Shown: in pieces, positions 1-10,021 of the stretch | Layout: each line of letters opens with the position of its first letter | Position numbering within the stretch: the first letter of the stretch is position 1 | Assembly: GCA_022478985.1 (NCBI GenBank) | Contig: JAKSZP010014869.1 | Span: forward strand, 17,048-81,047 | Source of the DNA: Massospora cicadina | Lineage: Eukaryota > Entomophthoromycota > Entomophthoromycetes > Entomophthorales > Entomophthoraceae | DNA length: 64,000 bases | Direction of reading: 5' to 3' | The notes under the pieces: model-generated | The model's database searches: none | The model's input: only the letters and a program-made list of their open reading frames with translations | What the model was told of the DNA's origin: nothing | Position numbers and translations under genes: made by a program

Positions 1-448
1 GAACTGAAAAATTAGGAACTATTTGGTCTGAACCCTATTGAGTTATATTTTGATAGGGATTAGAGTCTTTGATTGGATATGTTGATACCAGTATAGTGGC
101 AAATCATATTCGTCCTAGGTTTTTAAGAAGTCACCCTACACTGCGATCAAATCTTGAGGGGCAAGTGTCAGGATTTCGCCAAATTCATTTATCTCCTAAA
201 ATTCCACTCCATTGATTACCCCAGCATCATTGGAAGGAGAGAGCAATAGATCTCAATCTATCAAAGTTAATGATTAATCTCATACTGATCAGTTGATTGA
301 AGATTTGATCACGCAGAGATTAATTTGCTCTGATAGATTATGGGCTGCTACAAAGCCTATATACATCCCCTCTTTTTGATAATAAAATTTAGGTTGAATT
401 ATAACCTGTATTTTCGTTTAATTTTATTGCTTTCTTTGGAGAATCCGC
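1..448 (+). pseudogene. Degraded Gypsy pol fragment (start of RT region)
   Basis: No long open frame. On the plus strand around 290-355 the reading IEDLITQRLICSDRLWAAT resembles the start of a Ty3/Gypsy reverse transcriptase, where a helix of the type 'I-x-x-L-x-x-x-x-I-x-x-S-x-S-P-W' precedes the KKDG motif. Nothing upstream or downstream keeps frame. The stretch abuts the minus-strand pol of element C, so it is either an independent insertion or the flank of one. The match is by eye and weak, and the window edge cuts it off. Confidence 0.3.
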
Positions 449-621
449 TCAGTATAACTTTACGAGAAAACCTTCCCCATTAAAAGTGTAATTCAAAACT
501 TTCAGACCGTTGAAGGTTTGCAAATAGACCTGTATTTCATTGAGGTACACAAGGACACATGATAGCTCTAAATCCCCTAGATCCCATCTATGGCGCATTG
601 GAAGGCGCAATGTGTTGCAAA

Positions 622-637
622 TGCCCTGAGGCATCTT
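622..637. repeat. Target-site duplication of X1, left copy
   Basis: TGCCCTGAGGCATCTT; its partner is at 981-996. This length is typical of LINE target-primed insertion. Confidence 0.85.
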
Positions 638-980
638 TTTTTAGTACTAGTGGTGCCCAAACCAAAAGGGGGAGCCGCCATTCATCTTTATTCGCAAATG
701 GGACAAACAAAGGGATTATCATAAATTAAAAAAATTAATATAGCCCCTAGGTTATCAGCCTAGGAAGCCATATCAGATGGTGAGGAGGCTTTGGGGAAAC
801 TATTGTCCAGCACCCGCTTTAGCTGGCGGACCATGGTGGACAGCATTGGGGTGGGAGCATCAGTGGCATGGGTCATAATGAGGTATTATTGGGGGTTTTC
901 TTCATTAATGAGGCCATAGGTGTCCATCGCCTCAACGTATGAGCAAGTTGATGCTCAGTAAAAATGATGAGAGCTGGCAC
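638..980 (-). mobile_element. X1: 5'-truncated copy of ORF1-only LINE family X
   Basis: A 343-bp insertion inside the RT of element C, flanked by the 16-bp duplication TGCCCTGAGGCATCTT (622-637) and TGCCTTGAGGCATCTT (981-996, one C/T difference). Read on the minus strand it holds the last codons of the X protein (about 905-970, matching EAMDT near the X3 C-terminus), then about 270 bp of 3' UTR that aligns with the 3' ends of X3 and X4, and finishes TTTGGGCACCACTAGTACTA plus an A run. The RT frame of C joins across the insertion, which confirms it. Confidence 0.85.
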
Positions 981-996
981 TGCCTTGAGGCATCTT
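981..996. repeat. Target-site duplication of X1, right copy
   Basis: TGCCTTGAGGCATCTT, one transition away from the copy at 622-637. Confidence 0.85.
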
Positions 997-2442
997 ATTT
1001 GTCTCAGATACCCTTTGTTGGTTATTAGCGCACAAGTGTATCAATCTTCAAGTGCTGGCTCTACTTGCCAATATCTGCTAGCATGATCCATAGTGGAAAA
1101 ATATTGTGGCCTCTCAAGAAAGTGGAAAGTGTTGTTGGCCTTGAGCAGGGGTAGCTATCTTTCTTGGTAATGAAGTTAATTATTTCTTAGTCCATTACTA
1201 CATGATGACTGACATCCTTCTTACAAATCAACAAGAGAGGAGGCCAAGGGCTACAAGAAGGCATTAATAGATTGGCTTCAAGTAGCTTCTCTAGCTCAAC
1301 AACCACCTGAGCTTCATTAACCTTACTTTTATGGTAGGGATGGGATCAAATGGGTTGATCATAACCACCCTCAATGCGATGTAAAATGCTGAAATTTTTT
1401 TTAAATTGTAGGTGGAGGTTGAGAATAGAGCAGAGTTTTTTTCTAGTGATTTCTCAAAGTGGCTCCGCTGTTCGCAAGTAAGCTCTTGCCCAATAGAGGT
1501 GTTAACTAGAGCTTCCAACTAGGGTGATTCTAACCCAAAACATTTAGATTTCTAAAGCTATGGACGTCATCAATGGTTTCTACAAGAAGGAGGTGAACAT
1601 AAACGGCTGAAGTATCATGCCCCACTATGCTAGGTTTTTCTGTAAGGTTAGCAAGCAGCACCAATGTGATCCAGAATTTTCTGGATCTAAAATTCTGGTG
1701 AAAGTCAGGACCTCTTTGAAGGTTGGGTTATCCATACCTCATTACCAGAAATTTTCTTGAGGGAAAATTGAAATGTACCCAAGTATTGACAATGACCTGA
1801 GACTTTTGTGGTATAATTCTTGGCTTAGGAAGATATATAAGCATGTCCTCTTGGCCATCTACTTCAGGAGGGGGTATCCGTACTCAAGGACCCCTTACAT
1901 GATATTTAAGCTTGTAAGTCGACTTTCACTTTCCAACAGACAAGCCTGACTTTTAAACCCATTCTTAGTGTTGCGAGAAGTCTCAAAAACTAAAGGGACA
2001 CTATGTATCTAAACGGGATAAGACCTTTCATCATAGTGCATGACAGTGGTTAAGTCCCAGAGAGATTGGGTACCAAGGAGAAGGTCATAAATTGGTCTGT
2101 TTAATACATTGCTTGAGGTATTAACTAAAACTTGCTAAAGCAAATTAATAGAGAGATTAGGCCCTAGTGAATCGAGTGCATTGTGATCCAGATGTGCCAT
2201 ATTCAGTGTAGTAAGAAAGCCAGGATCTACTTTATAACACATCATTAAATTTAGATGAAATGAAAATTTTCGGGGGAACCAATTTAAACGATGGCGTTGA
2301 CAGGCTTTTTATAAACATGGTTAGCAAAGTGTGTAACTAAACTTCCAAATGAGGGGTCAGAATGAGAAATATAGGAGATTTATAAGATGAGTAAGTAGTA
2401 TCAGGTTCATTATTATTGACGGATACCAGAAATCATCTTCTT

Positions 2443-2466
2443 TTTTTTAGTAATAGAAGGTCCCAA
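2443..2466 (-). mobile_element. 24-bp LINE 3'-end insertion
   Basis: The 24 bp lie between two perfect copies of CAGAAATCATCTTCTT (2427-2442 and 2467-2482). On the minus strand the insert reads TTGGGACCTTCTATTACT followed by an A run. This is the last 18 or so bases of LINE-1 (TTGGGACCATCTAGTACT plus A run) with two or three changes. It is an almost completely 5'-truncated retrotransposition product inside element C. Confidence 0.85.
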
Positions 2467-3496
2467 CAGAAATCATCTTCTTCTGGTCAACAACATAAGA
2501 CGCATTAGAGGTCACTAAGCATATATAAGGCGGAATAAGAATGTCAGCATGAAGCGCCTCGTCCTTCATGCTGACAACTCTTTTCCTGCCTCCTTAGCAA
2601 GTCTCTTCCAGCAAGCCTTTGAACTATGCTGAAATTCATTGCTGTCAGAGCATCAAGGTCTTGGGCTCTTATGGTTCTCAACAATGTGGACTTAAGGATG
2701 GCTAGGAGAGGTAAACGCGGATGATTTGAGATGCAAGGTGTTACTTTTTGCCCATATTCTCAGACAACAGAATCACCAGGGGTCCTAGGGGATAGTTCCC
2801 TATAGAGAGGTATATTAGATATTGGTTGATTCTGATTTTAGGATAACAATGTTCAGGGGATTTTGTGTTATTCACTTGGGCCGGATCCGTCAAGGATCAA
2901 TCTGGGTGAATGCTTAAGATCTTATTAGGAAAAGTTGCCAACGAAATAAGGGCATCTTTATAGTTGATAGATGATTAATGATCAGGTGTATTAATTGGGA
3001 TCAGTCAGGTTTCATCACCAACTGATTAAGGATTTAAGGATCATGTGAGGCGAGTGATGCCGCCTTCAAAATAGCAAATCAATCTGTTGGCTTGCAACCT
3101 TCCTTAATGAGTAACAAGTCCCATTGCCCAAGCGGGTCGCTTGCCAAATATGGTTGCTTTGACGGGATAGAGAGAAAAACATTAGGGATACGGTTTTAAA
3201 CTTTTCAATTTTAGGTCTCAAGGATGTCCAATGAAAGAATCCAAGCCAAGATAGGGAAGATTATCACTGATGAGATAGAATTGGGTAATTTAATGGCAAT
3301 TGCTGGTGTTTCATTGATGAGGTGCCAACTGAGGTTGAGCGCCGAATTCAACTTTAGATTCCCCTAGGAATTCGCTATATATAGATATACTAAAAAACAA
3401 AAACAAATGAAATACTTTACATTTCACCTGTAATTAGTATCATACTACAATCCATCTTGAGTTCTATTTCTTCACAAGGAGATTTTTAGTGTGTGC

Positions 3497-3515
3497 TTTA
3501 ATTGGAAGACTCTTT
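3497..3515. repeat. Target-site duplication of LINE-1, left copy
   Basis: TTTAATTGGAAGACTCTTT, identical to 9590-9608. Confidence 0.92.
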
Positions 3516-3585
3516 TTTTTTAGTACTAGATGGTCCCAACCCAAGGGGGGGATTCATCGATGTTTATTGAATTACGCCTGAGCTC

Positions 3586-6263
3586 CTAAGAGCCTGAGGC
3601 GAGGGAAGGGGAGGGAGGAGGCATCGAGAAAGGGAGGGGGTTTGCGCGCCAGAGCCGTGCTGCAGTGACAACTGAGCGGGGGAGGGTTGGCGACATAGTG
3701 CAGACCTTCAGGGTCATCTCAAAGTGTACCTGAAAGTGGGTGATCATGTGTGGAAGGGTCCACACCTGCTGGTCAAAGGCAGCACGAAGGAAGGAGTTAT
3801 GGATGGTCCAGATGGCTGTGGCATAGGCGAGGACACGGAGGGGTCGGTGGCAACCAGGCAATGTCTGCTCAAACATGAGGTCTTGCACAGGGTGTCCAGA
3901 CCAGGGCTGAGCATGGAGGAGCGCGCGGGCCTTTGGCCAAAATGCGGCGACACCTGGACAGGTGAAAAAACGATGGAGGTGGGAGTCAATAGGCTCCACA
4001 CAGCGGGGGCAGCTTCGGTGCTGGAAGGTAGGGCCAGTCCGGTCCCCTGTCTTGTATGAACAGTGGAGCACTCTCCATAAGGTGTTGGACACCTTTGCTG
4101 ACAGAATGGGGTGATAGACGTCCTTCCACAATTCCTTAAGGTCAAATCTCACGGAGGGAGGGAGGAGCTCAAGGAGTCTTGGGCGGATGGGAGGACGATC
4201 TTGGGGGTTGAGGCGAGTTGTGACAACTTGTCCATTGTGCACAATTGCATGGCGACGTGGGCTGAGGCCAGGGCCTTCCCTTCTGTATGGGAAGGCATGG
4301 TGGATCCGCGCGCCTACTCGTTTCAGGGCAAGGAGAGCCTGGTTCCAGTAGGGGGATGAGGATGGTTTTAGGCGATGGCCTGGGTGGTTTGTGAGCCACT
4401 CCCCTAATGAGGTCAGAGATGCTCTAGGAAGACCCAGAGCTGCTGACACTGACTGGCGGAGGGCGGGCGCCCATTGGGGCATGGGGGTCGCGTCCCAGCA
4501 GACAATCGGCCAAAGGAACTTCAGGAAGATTGTGGTGGCGTGGGATCGCGTGTCCAGAAGCCCTAGGCCCCCTTCATTGCAGGGTCGGGCAATGGTTGAG
4601 AGGGCTATTGGTGGATGGTTTGAGCCCCAGATCCAACAGCGGAGGAGTACATTGAGCCGCGTATAAAAGGCATCTGTGAATGGGCAGACGTGCGCTAGGA
4701 ACCAGACTTTGGAGAGGAGGAACACATTGGCCATCAGAGCTCGACCCTGGGGGGTGATGTGCCGCCGGTTCCAACTGGCAATCCTGGAGTTAACTGCTGC
4801 AAGGAGCAAGTCCTCATTGTCTTTTAGCGCAACTCCTTGTTGGTTGGTGAGAACGCCCAGGTGACGGAAGGTACCGCGCTCAGGTTCAATACCAAATGGT
4901 GGGGGGAAGGTGGGGGAGCCGACCTGTACAACTGTTGTCTTGGAGGTGTTGACCATGGCGTTGGACGCCTTGGTGTACCTCTCAATGGTCACAGCAGCGA
5001 GGGCAACATCCCCAGGGCAGCCAAATGCAATGGCAGTGTCATCTGCAAATGCCATGGTGCGTGTGGGGGCTTTACCTGGGACCAGAATCCCTGTTAGCTT
5101 GTCCTGTAAGGAGGCCAAGAGGGGGTCAAGGGTGATGTTAAAAAGGATAGGGCTCAGGGGGTCCCCTTGCCGGAGACCTTGCCCAACTGGTACTGCCACT
5201 GTAAAACCCATTGGCGCCAGGACTCTGGTGTGGAGCTGGTCATAGAGCGATGATATCCAGCGCCTAGCTGCGGGTGGGAGATGGAAGCGGGCCAGGGAAG
5301 CATCAATATACTTCCAGGCTACCCGATCATATGCTTTCTCCATATCCAGAAGCGCCACAAAGCCATTCACCTTACGAGAGTTAGCAGTCAAAGTCACGTG
5401 AAGGTCATTATAGTTGTCCCATAACGACCTCCCCGGAATAAAACCGTGCTGGGATGGGGAGAGGCGAGGTGACACCCATTTGGTGATGCGGTTGGCCAGA
5501 AGCTTCGTGAAGAGCTTGTGGTCTGTGTTGATCAACGCTATGGGGCGCCAGTTCGCCAGGTTCTCACGGTCTGACTTCTTGTGAATGAGGGTCGTGATTG
5601 AGCCTCTGGAGTCGGGGAGGACCTCGCCATTCACCAAGAGTGCAGCGAAGAGGTCGCGGAGGGTTCTGGGTATCACTGCAGGTTCCAGAAGGTACACCTC
5701 AAAGGGTATTCCATCTGGGCCTGGGGCTTTAAGCCGTGGGGATTTCAGAAGGGTTTCCATCACCTCCTGGATGGAAATAGGCGCCAGTAGAGCCTCATCA
5801 GCCCGTGGGTCAATGGGCGGCTCTGGAGCCCGCCACAGGAAGTCTTGGATGTCCGATGGGTCCACCTGGGTGGCATGGAAGAGGCTTGAGTAGAAGCGTG
5901 TAGTTCCTGCGTGATTTCCTCCTTATCTGAAGTGGTTGTAGTGCCAATATTCAGTGCAGTAATATCCTGCGCTGTTGACCGGGCTTTCTGTTTCTGAAAG
6001 AAGAAGCGGGTGGGGCGTTCCCATTGAGCATAGTAACGAGATGTTGTAAAGTTTGCTGCCCGTTCTTCCTGCAGTGTGAGCTCCAAGCGGAGTGCTTCCT
6101 GCGCCGCTTCCCAGTCTTCCAACCATCTGGGAGAGGGCGAAGGCTGGCAGTTTCGCTCTAGATGTCTGATTCTGGCTTCCGCCCTTTTGACTCTGGCGCG
6201 AGCTGCAGTCATCTGGGCTTTGGCACAGTTGTAAGCAACGCGGGTGATGCCCTCCTTGGTCAC
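3586..6263 (-). pseudogene. LINE-1 ORF2, linker, reverse transcriptase and C-terminal zinc motif
   Basis: Continues the endonuclease in two frames. 5760-6263 is a charged linker (ARARVKRAEARIRHLE). A slip near 5905-5930 leads into the RT frame, open from about FYSSLFHATQV (5875-5910) to the stop at 3586. RT landmarks: GPDGIPFEVY, NWRPIALINTDHKLFTKLLA, QHGFIPGRS, LLDMEKAYDRV, GLRQGDPLSPILFN and the catalytic MAFADDTAIA. The C-terminus has CPRCVEPIDSHLHRFFTC, the zinc motif found after the RT of many L1-type elements. No RNase H is visible. At about 760 residues the RT part appears complete, but the frame slips make the copy non-autonomous unless frameshifting is tolerated. Confidence 0.9.
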
Positions 6264-7117
6264 CGCCCATCTAGCCTTGTGGTCAAGCAGGTGGGGTGGG
6301 GGGAGGTGAGAGTCTCCCGGATGGTCATAGACAGCTTCTCCTTAGTGAAGGGGTTGTTGAGAAGAGCTGGGGCAACCCTAGGCCAGAACTTACGCGACGG
6401 TCTAAGTGTGGTGGTGAGGACAACGGTGAGTGACCTGTGATCACTCAGATGGTTGTCACGAGAGATGGGAGAGGAGACGCGGCCAATTAGCAGGGGGCCA
6501 ATCAGTGCCATATCTATGCGTGACGCTGACTGGAAAGCTCCTCCATCATACTGGATCCTAGTCATGCAACCTAGGCCAGACGCGGAGGGTGGAAGCGCAT
6601 CTATAAAGCCACTCAGGCGAAGGAAATCCTGGAGGCGACTTGATCCAGGGCGTTCCTTTGCTGCAGGGGGGTAAGAGTCACGGACGCGACTTATGGTTGT
6701 GTTGAAATCTCCTATGAGAACTGTATTCCGTGGGAGATTGAGTTGGAGGAGCTCTTCCAAGAGCCGATTTTGCTCCTGACCTGCATTAGGCAGGTAGATG
6801 CTTGCAGCGAAGAAGGAGAAGTCAGGAGTGGTGAGTTTGGCCAGTAAGAGGCGGCCACCTAGATATTGTGAAAAAGAATGGGTTTTAACCCGGGGATTCA
6901 AAACAATAAGGGCGGCATGGTTTGTCCAGAAGGAGTTGCCTCCAAACTGTTCATTCCATGCAGATTGTTCGTGGGGGAGGATATGGGGCTCCTGGACAGC
7001 AGCGATGTCAATTTGTGCTGACCTGAAGTTTCGGAGGAGGCGGGCTCTCCGCTTAAAGTCCCGCAACCCATTTGCGTTGATGGATTGCAGGGCCAGGGTG
7101 CTGCCATGGGGACTCAT
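6260..7117 (-). pseudogene. LINE-1 ORF2, endonuclease domain
   Basis: The ATG at 7117 starts MSPHGSTLALQSINANGL. It is an exonuclease-endonuclease-phosphatase fold domain that nicks the target to prime reverse transcription. Motifs in order: SINANGL, VQEPH (catalytic Glu), VLIGDFNTT, SRIDMALI and SDHRSL (catalytic Asp-His). All are intact over about 240 residues. The frame is lost near 6290-6300, after SPHP; the following protein (DHKARW.. on to 6263) continues in another frame. The domain itself looks uninterrupted, so the copy is fairly young. Confidence 0.88.
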
Positions 7118-7154
7118 AGCTGTTCCCCTCCATGTCCTGGGGGGTTGCCAGCGC

Positions 7155-9498
7155 TTAAACCTGCTGCTGTGAGGCGGCTAGTTTTGAGTCCTTTAGCTTG
7201 ACTATTAGCTGCAATCCGTGAGGAGCGTCGAGGGTTCTGAGGGGAAGGAGAGGGTGGGGGGCGGAGGACCCAGTAAGCCAGCCTAGGATGCTGCCCCCGC
7301 TCCGTTGCAGGGGAAGGACCTGAGGGTGCTCAATGGTAACCTCCGCGGTGTCCCCATTTGATGAGTCTGAGTCCATATTCACTTCCTCCAACACTGCAAA
7401 GGATCCGCGCGAAATGGACTGTGGGGTTGGGGTAGGACTCTTTGAGGTGGCACTTCTACTGCAGGCCGCGAGTTGCCAGTCCATGCTGGTGGGCATAGCT
7501 CCATTGGGAGCTGAGGGCTGATGCGATAAATCGCTGGTGGGGGTTGGTGGGGGTGCCGCGGAGCCCTGAGTGGGGGTGGCTGACGAGGGGCACCCTGTGG
7601 GAGATGCCTTGCGCTTGGTGAGAGAGGGAGTTGACTCTGGGAGATTGGAGGGGGTGCCCATTGGAAGGGGGGCATGAGCGTGAAGGTATCCCATACCAAT
7701 AGTGGGGTTAGCTGTTTCAAATGCTAGGCGTAAGGCCTCAGGGGACAGGTCTTGAACGGGAACCCATTGTGTGGGTTGTGGAATTGCTGCTGCAGCCATG
7801 TGGGATCGTTTTTGGCCTGGTTTAGGCCCCTGGGTGGTGGCTAAGAGGGCTTGTTTTCGAGCTGTGCAGCCACTATACAAGTGTCCAAGGGCGTTACACC
7901 ATGAACACCGGGGCGCGCCTGATCAGGGTCGACAAAAAAGATCTCAGGGCATGCCCCAACTACCGCCACACGAGGAATAACCTCAATGTTATGGGATACA
8001 GTGGGGGTGGGGATGAATGACGCCCTAGCAGTGCGAGCTCTTTGAGTGGGAGCATAGTAAGAGGGGACGCTAAAGTCCACTGAAAGAACAGACCCAAACT
8101 CCATTAAACCACGATGGAGTGCCAGTTTAAGAGACTCAGGATCAACAGTCGTTGGTAGGTTGGAAAAAGTAACCCATGAAATTTTCTCCAGATGAGAGCG
8201 TGTGCGGGAGATGCAAAGAGATCCGCGTGGAATAATGACCTGGAGGGTGGCAGCATGGTCAGCAAGGGCAGCTTCAGTGAAGCCCACATCAATGTAGTGG
8301 CCCTCCACTGATTCATGGATGGTGGTGTTAATAGGGAATGTCTCCGCAATCGCTGCAAAGTATGAGAAGTAATCCTCTGTATAGAATTCAACAGGGTTAT
8401 GCCCATAATAAAGGCGAATTGCGTGGGAGAGGGTTGAGCGAGGTAGAGCTTTTTGCGCTCTAGTTTCGGCCCATTTCTTCTTAACATCAGCAATAAACGC
8501 CACTTCACGGGGATCAGCTTTTGGTAGCGATGGTGCCAGAGGTTTTTGCCACGCCCCAGTGGCTCCTTTGGTACGTTTGTGTTTGCTTTGGGCTGCAATT
8601 GCAGGTTGAGTGTGAGCTGGTGGTTTGGACAAGTTTGCGGAGTTCCCTTGTTTCTGGAATGTTACAGCAGTTGCTGGCGTCATATTAAATTGAGGGGCGG
8701 TTTGTTGGGCCTCGCTAAATTGGGGAGTCTCATCCAGATTGGAATTAACTCCAGCCAATTGAGAGGAGGGAGATGTTTCATCACCATCCCAATTTATTTG
8801 GGTAAATTCATCCCGAGTGTTTGCTGTGATTTCGTGGGCAAAACTCATTGGCTGATTAGTGAATTGGTCGTTTTCAGCATATTGCGATAAATTGCCGACT
8901 TGAGAAGTGCCAATTACAGGGTTTAAATGGGACGGGTGAGATTGGAACTGGTGTGAAGTTCCAAAATCCGAACCATTTGAATCCTCATTGGGAAGAGTAG
9001 ATTGTCCCAATTTAGTGCTTAGTGAACCAGAATGTGCGGCTAATCCAACCTTACATCTGAGGATTTGGGGGCCAGGTAGCTGGGTATCGCCCCTCATGGA
9101 GGGAGCCAGAAACACGGCGTCAGCAATAATAGATGGGGCTGAATTAGCTGACACAATGGGGGAGGTGAATGTCTGGATGGGCTGAGTTGCATTCAACTGA
9201 GCAGACGCCATTAAAACAGCGTGGGTGATGGCCTCCTTGGTTGGAGGGGGCCCAGCGGGTTGGTGGGAGGCAGCACACACAGAGCTGTTAGGCGTGCAGG
9301 TTGCAGAAGTGCGATCAGGTGAACTGGCGCTAGTTGGAGTAGCTCCAGGTTGGGGGTGGTGCCTGCTTTCATGGCTGCTGCTTGAGAGCGGGTGATTCTG
9401 GTTGACCCTGAGGTGGGTAACCGAGGGTTGCTTCGTTTGGGGGTGGTGCTGGCTCGTTTGGCATAGCCTGCGGGTTCTTTTGCGGGGTTTCCCGCCAT
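7155..9498 (-). pseudogene. LINE-1 ORF1: nucleic-acid-binding protein with CCHC knuckle, two frame breaks
   Basis: ORF1 proteins bind the element RNA. The ATG at 9498 opens a basic N-terminus (KRASTTPKRSNPRLPTSGS). The frame slips near 9270-9300 into a long frame down to about 7930, which carries the central domain: an FxYF region, YIDVGFTEAALADHA, then WVTFSNLPTTVDPESLKLAL. Near 7925 it slips again into the frame that ends at 7155. That frame contains the knuckle CSWCNALGHLYSGC (C-x2-C-x4-H-x4-C) near 7870-7912 and a Pro/Ser/Thr-rich tail. The central domain aligns with LINE-2 ORF1 and with the X proteins. The stop is 37 bp before the ORF2 start codon. Confidence 0.8.
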
Positions 9499-9589
9499 AT
9501 TTGCTAATAGTTTTCGTAAATCTCTTTAGTGGAGCTAAATTTCAGGCTGAATTGATTTTCGAAAAGTGATGCTTAGCAGAAAGAGATAA

Positions 9590-9608
9590 TTTAATTGGAA
9601 GACTCTTT
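9590..9608. repeat. Target-site duplication of LINE-1, right copy
   Basis: TTTAATTGGAAGACTCTTT, identical to 3497-3515. Confidence 0.92.
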
Positions 9609-9976
9609 ATAATAAAGATTAAGGATCTGAGAGTGGATTTAGAGAAGAGAAGCTGAAATGAATCATGAATTTCTGCCGACTGTGTTTCACCAGAGAGAAG
9701 CTTTAAATGAGGATCTGAATATGGATCAAGTTAAGTGGTATAAGGGATAGAATTCCTATTGAGAACATCCTAAGTATCTTGAGAGGAAATACTGGTCAAG
9801 CGTTGGACCCAATTCTAGTATTTTATTCAACTATGGATAATATTCTCCATACTATTATTAAACGATTACATTTTACTATCAGACTCCGTGTAGAATTTCA
9901 CAACAACAAACCTGTGCAGTTAATTAATTTAGGAGTTATCATTCAAGAATAATCAAAAACCCTATAAAATTTAACA

Positions 9977-9997
9977 ATTGGTGTCACTACAGGGGTG
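9977..9997 (+). other. Probable primer-binding site of element A
   Basis: The sequence directly after the 5' LTR is ATTGGTGTCACTACAGGG. A TGGTG-type start one or two bases after the LTR end is where a tRNA 3' end pairs in Gypsy elements. The tRNA was not identified. Confidence 0.55.
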
Positions 9998-10021
9998 TAG
10001 TTGAGTAGAAGATACTAGGAC

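Larger units (their letters stand above)
449..2733 (-). pseudogene. Gypsy element C, pol part (protease to RT), decayed
   Basis: Minus-strand Ty3/Gypsy polyprotein relic. The protease is near 2250-2330, where DSG-type residues survive only as IGSPENF, followed by PIYDLLLGT near 2090. RT follows: SRYWQVEPALE at about 1040-1110, MPQGICNTLRLP at 600-634, and the active site YLNEI at 533-547 in place of YLDDI. The RT is cut by insertion X1 (638-980). The gag of the same element is at 26814-28595, on the far side of element A: the host sequence reads continuously once A and one CAAGG copy are removed. Frames change often and the stops are numerous, so it cannot be active. It belongs to the same family as element E, judged from its gag. 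Confidence 0.7.
3516..9589 (-). mobile_element. LINE-1: near full-length non-LTR retrotransposon
   Basis: About 6.07 kb inserted in the 5' LTR of A, flanked by the perfect 19-bp duplication TTTAATTGGAAGACTCTTT (3497-3515 and 9590-9608). On the minus strand it carries ORF1 (zinc knuckle), then ORF2 (AP-type endonuclease, RT, CxxC..H..C), a short 3' UTR, and the tail TTGGGACCATCTAGTACTA plus an A run. The unoccupied site survives in the 3' LTR of A near 26422-26442. It is visibly GC-richer than its host and keeps its catalytic motifs, but has about four frame breaks. An L1/Tx1-like or Tad-like clade is likely; I cannot decide which by eye. Confidence 0.92.
2739..9976 (+). repeat. 5' LTR of element A (split by LINE-1)
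   Basis: Begins TGTTACTTTTTGCCC and ends TTTAACA. It aligns along its length with the 3' LTR at 25667-26808 once LINE-1 (3516-9589) and one copy of its duplication are removed. Many differences are transitions, so the element is not recent. Confidence 0.85.

Noticed and set aside
3724..5893. Several plus-strand frames opposite the RT of LINE-1
   Set aside because: Antisense shadows of the RT gene; no motif, and the sense frame has a full set of RT motifs.
7841..9280. Treating the 479-codon LINE-1 frame as the complete ORF1
   Set aside because: The zinc knuckle lies in the next frame (starting about 7912) and the basic N-terminus in a third, so the gene is broken by two slips.
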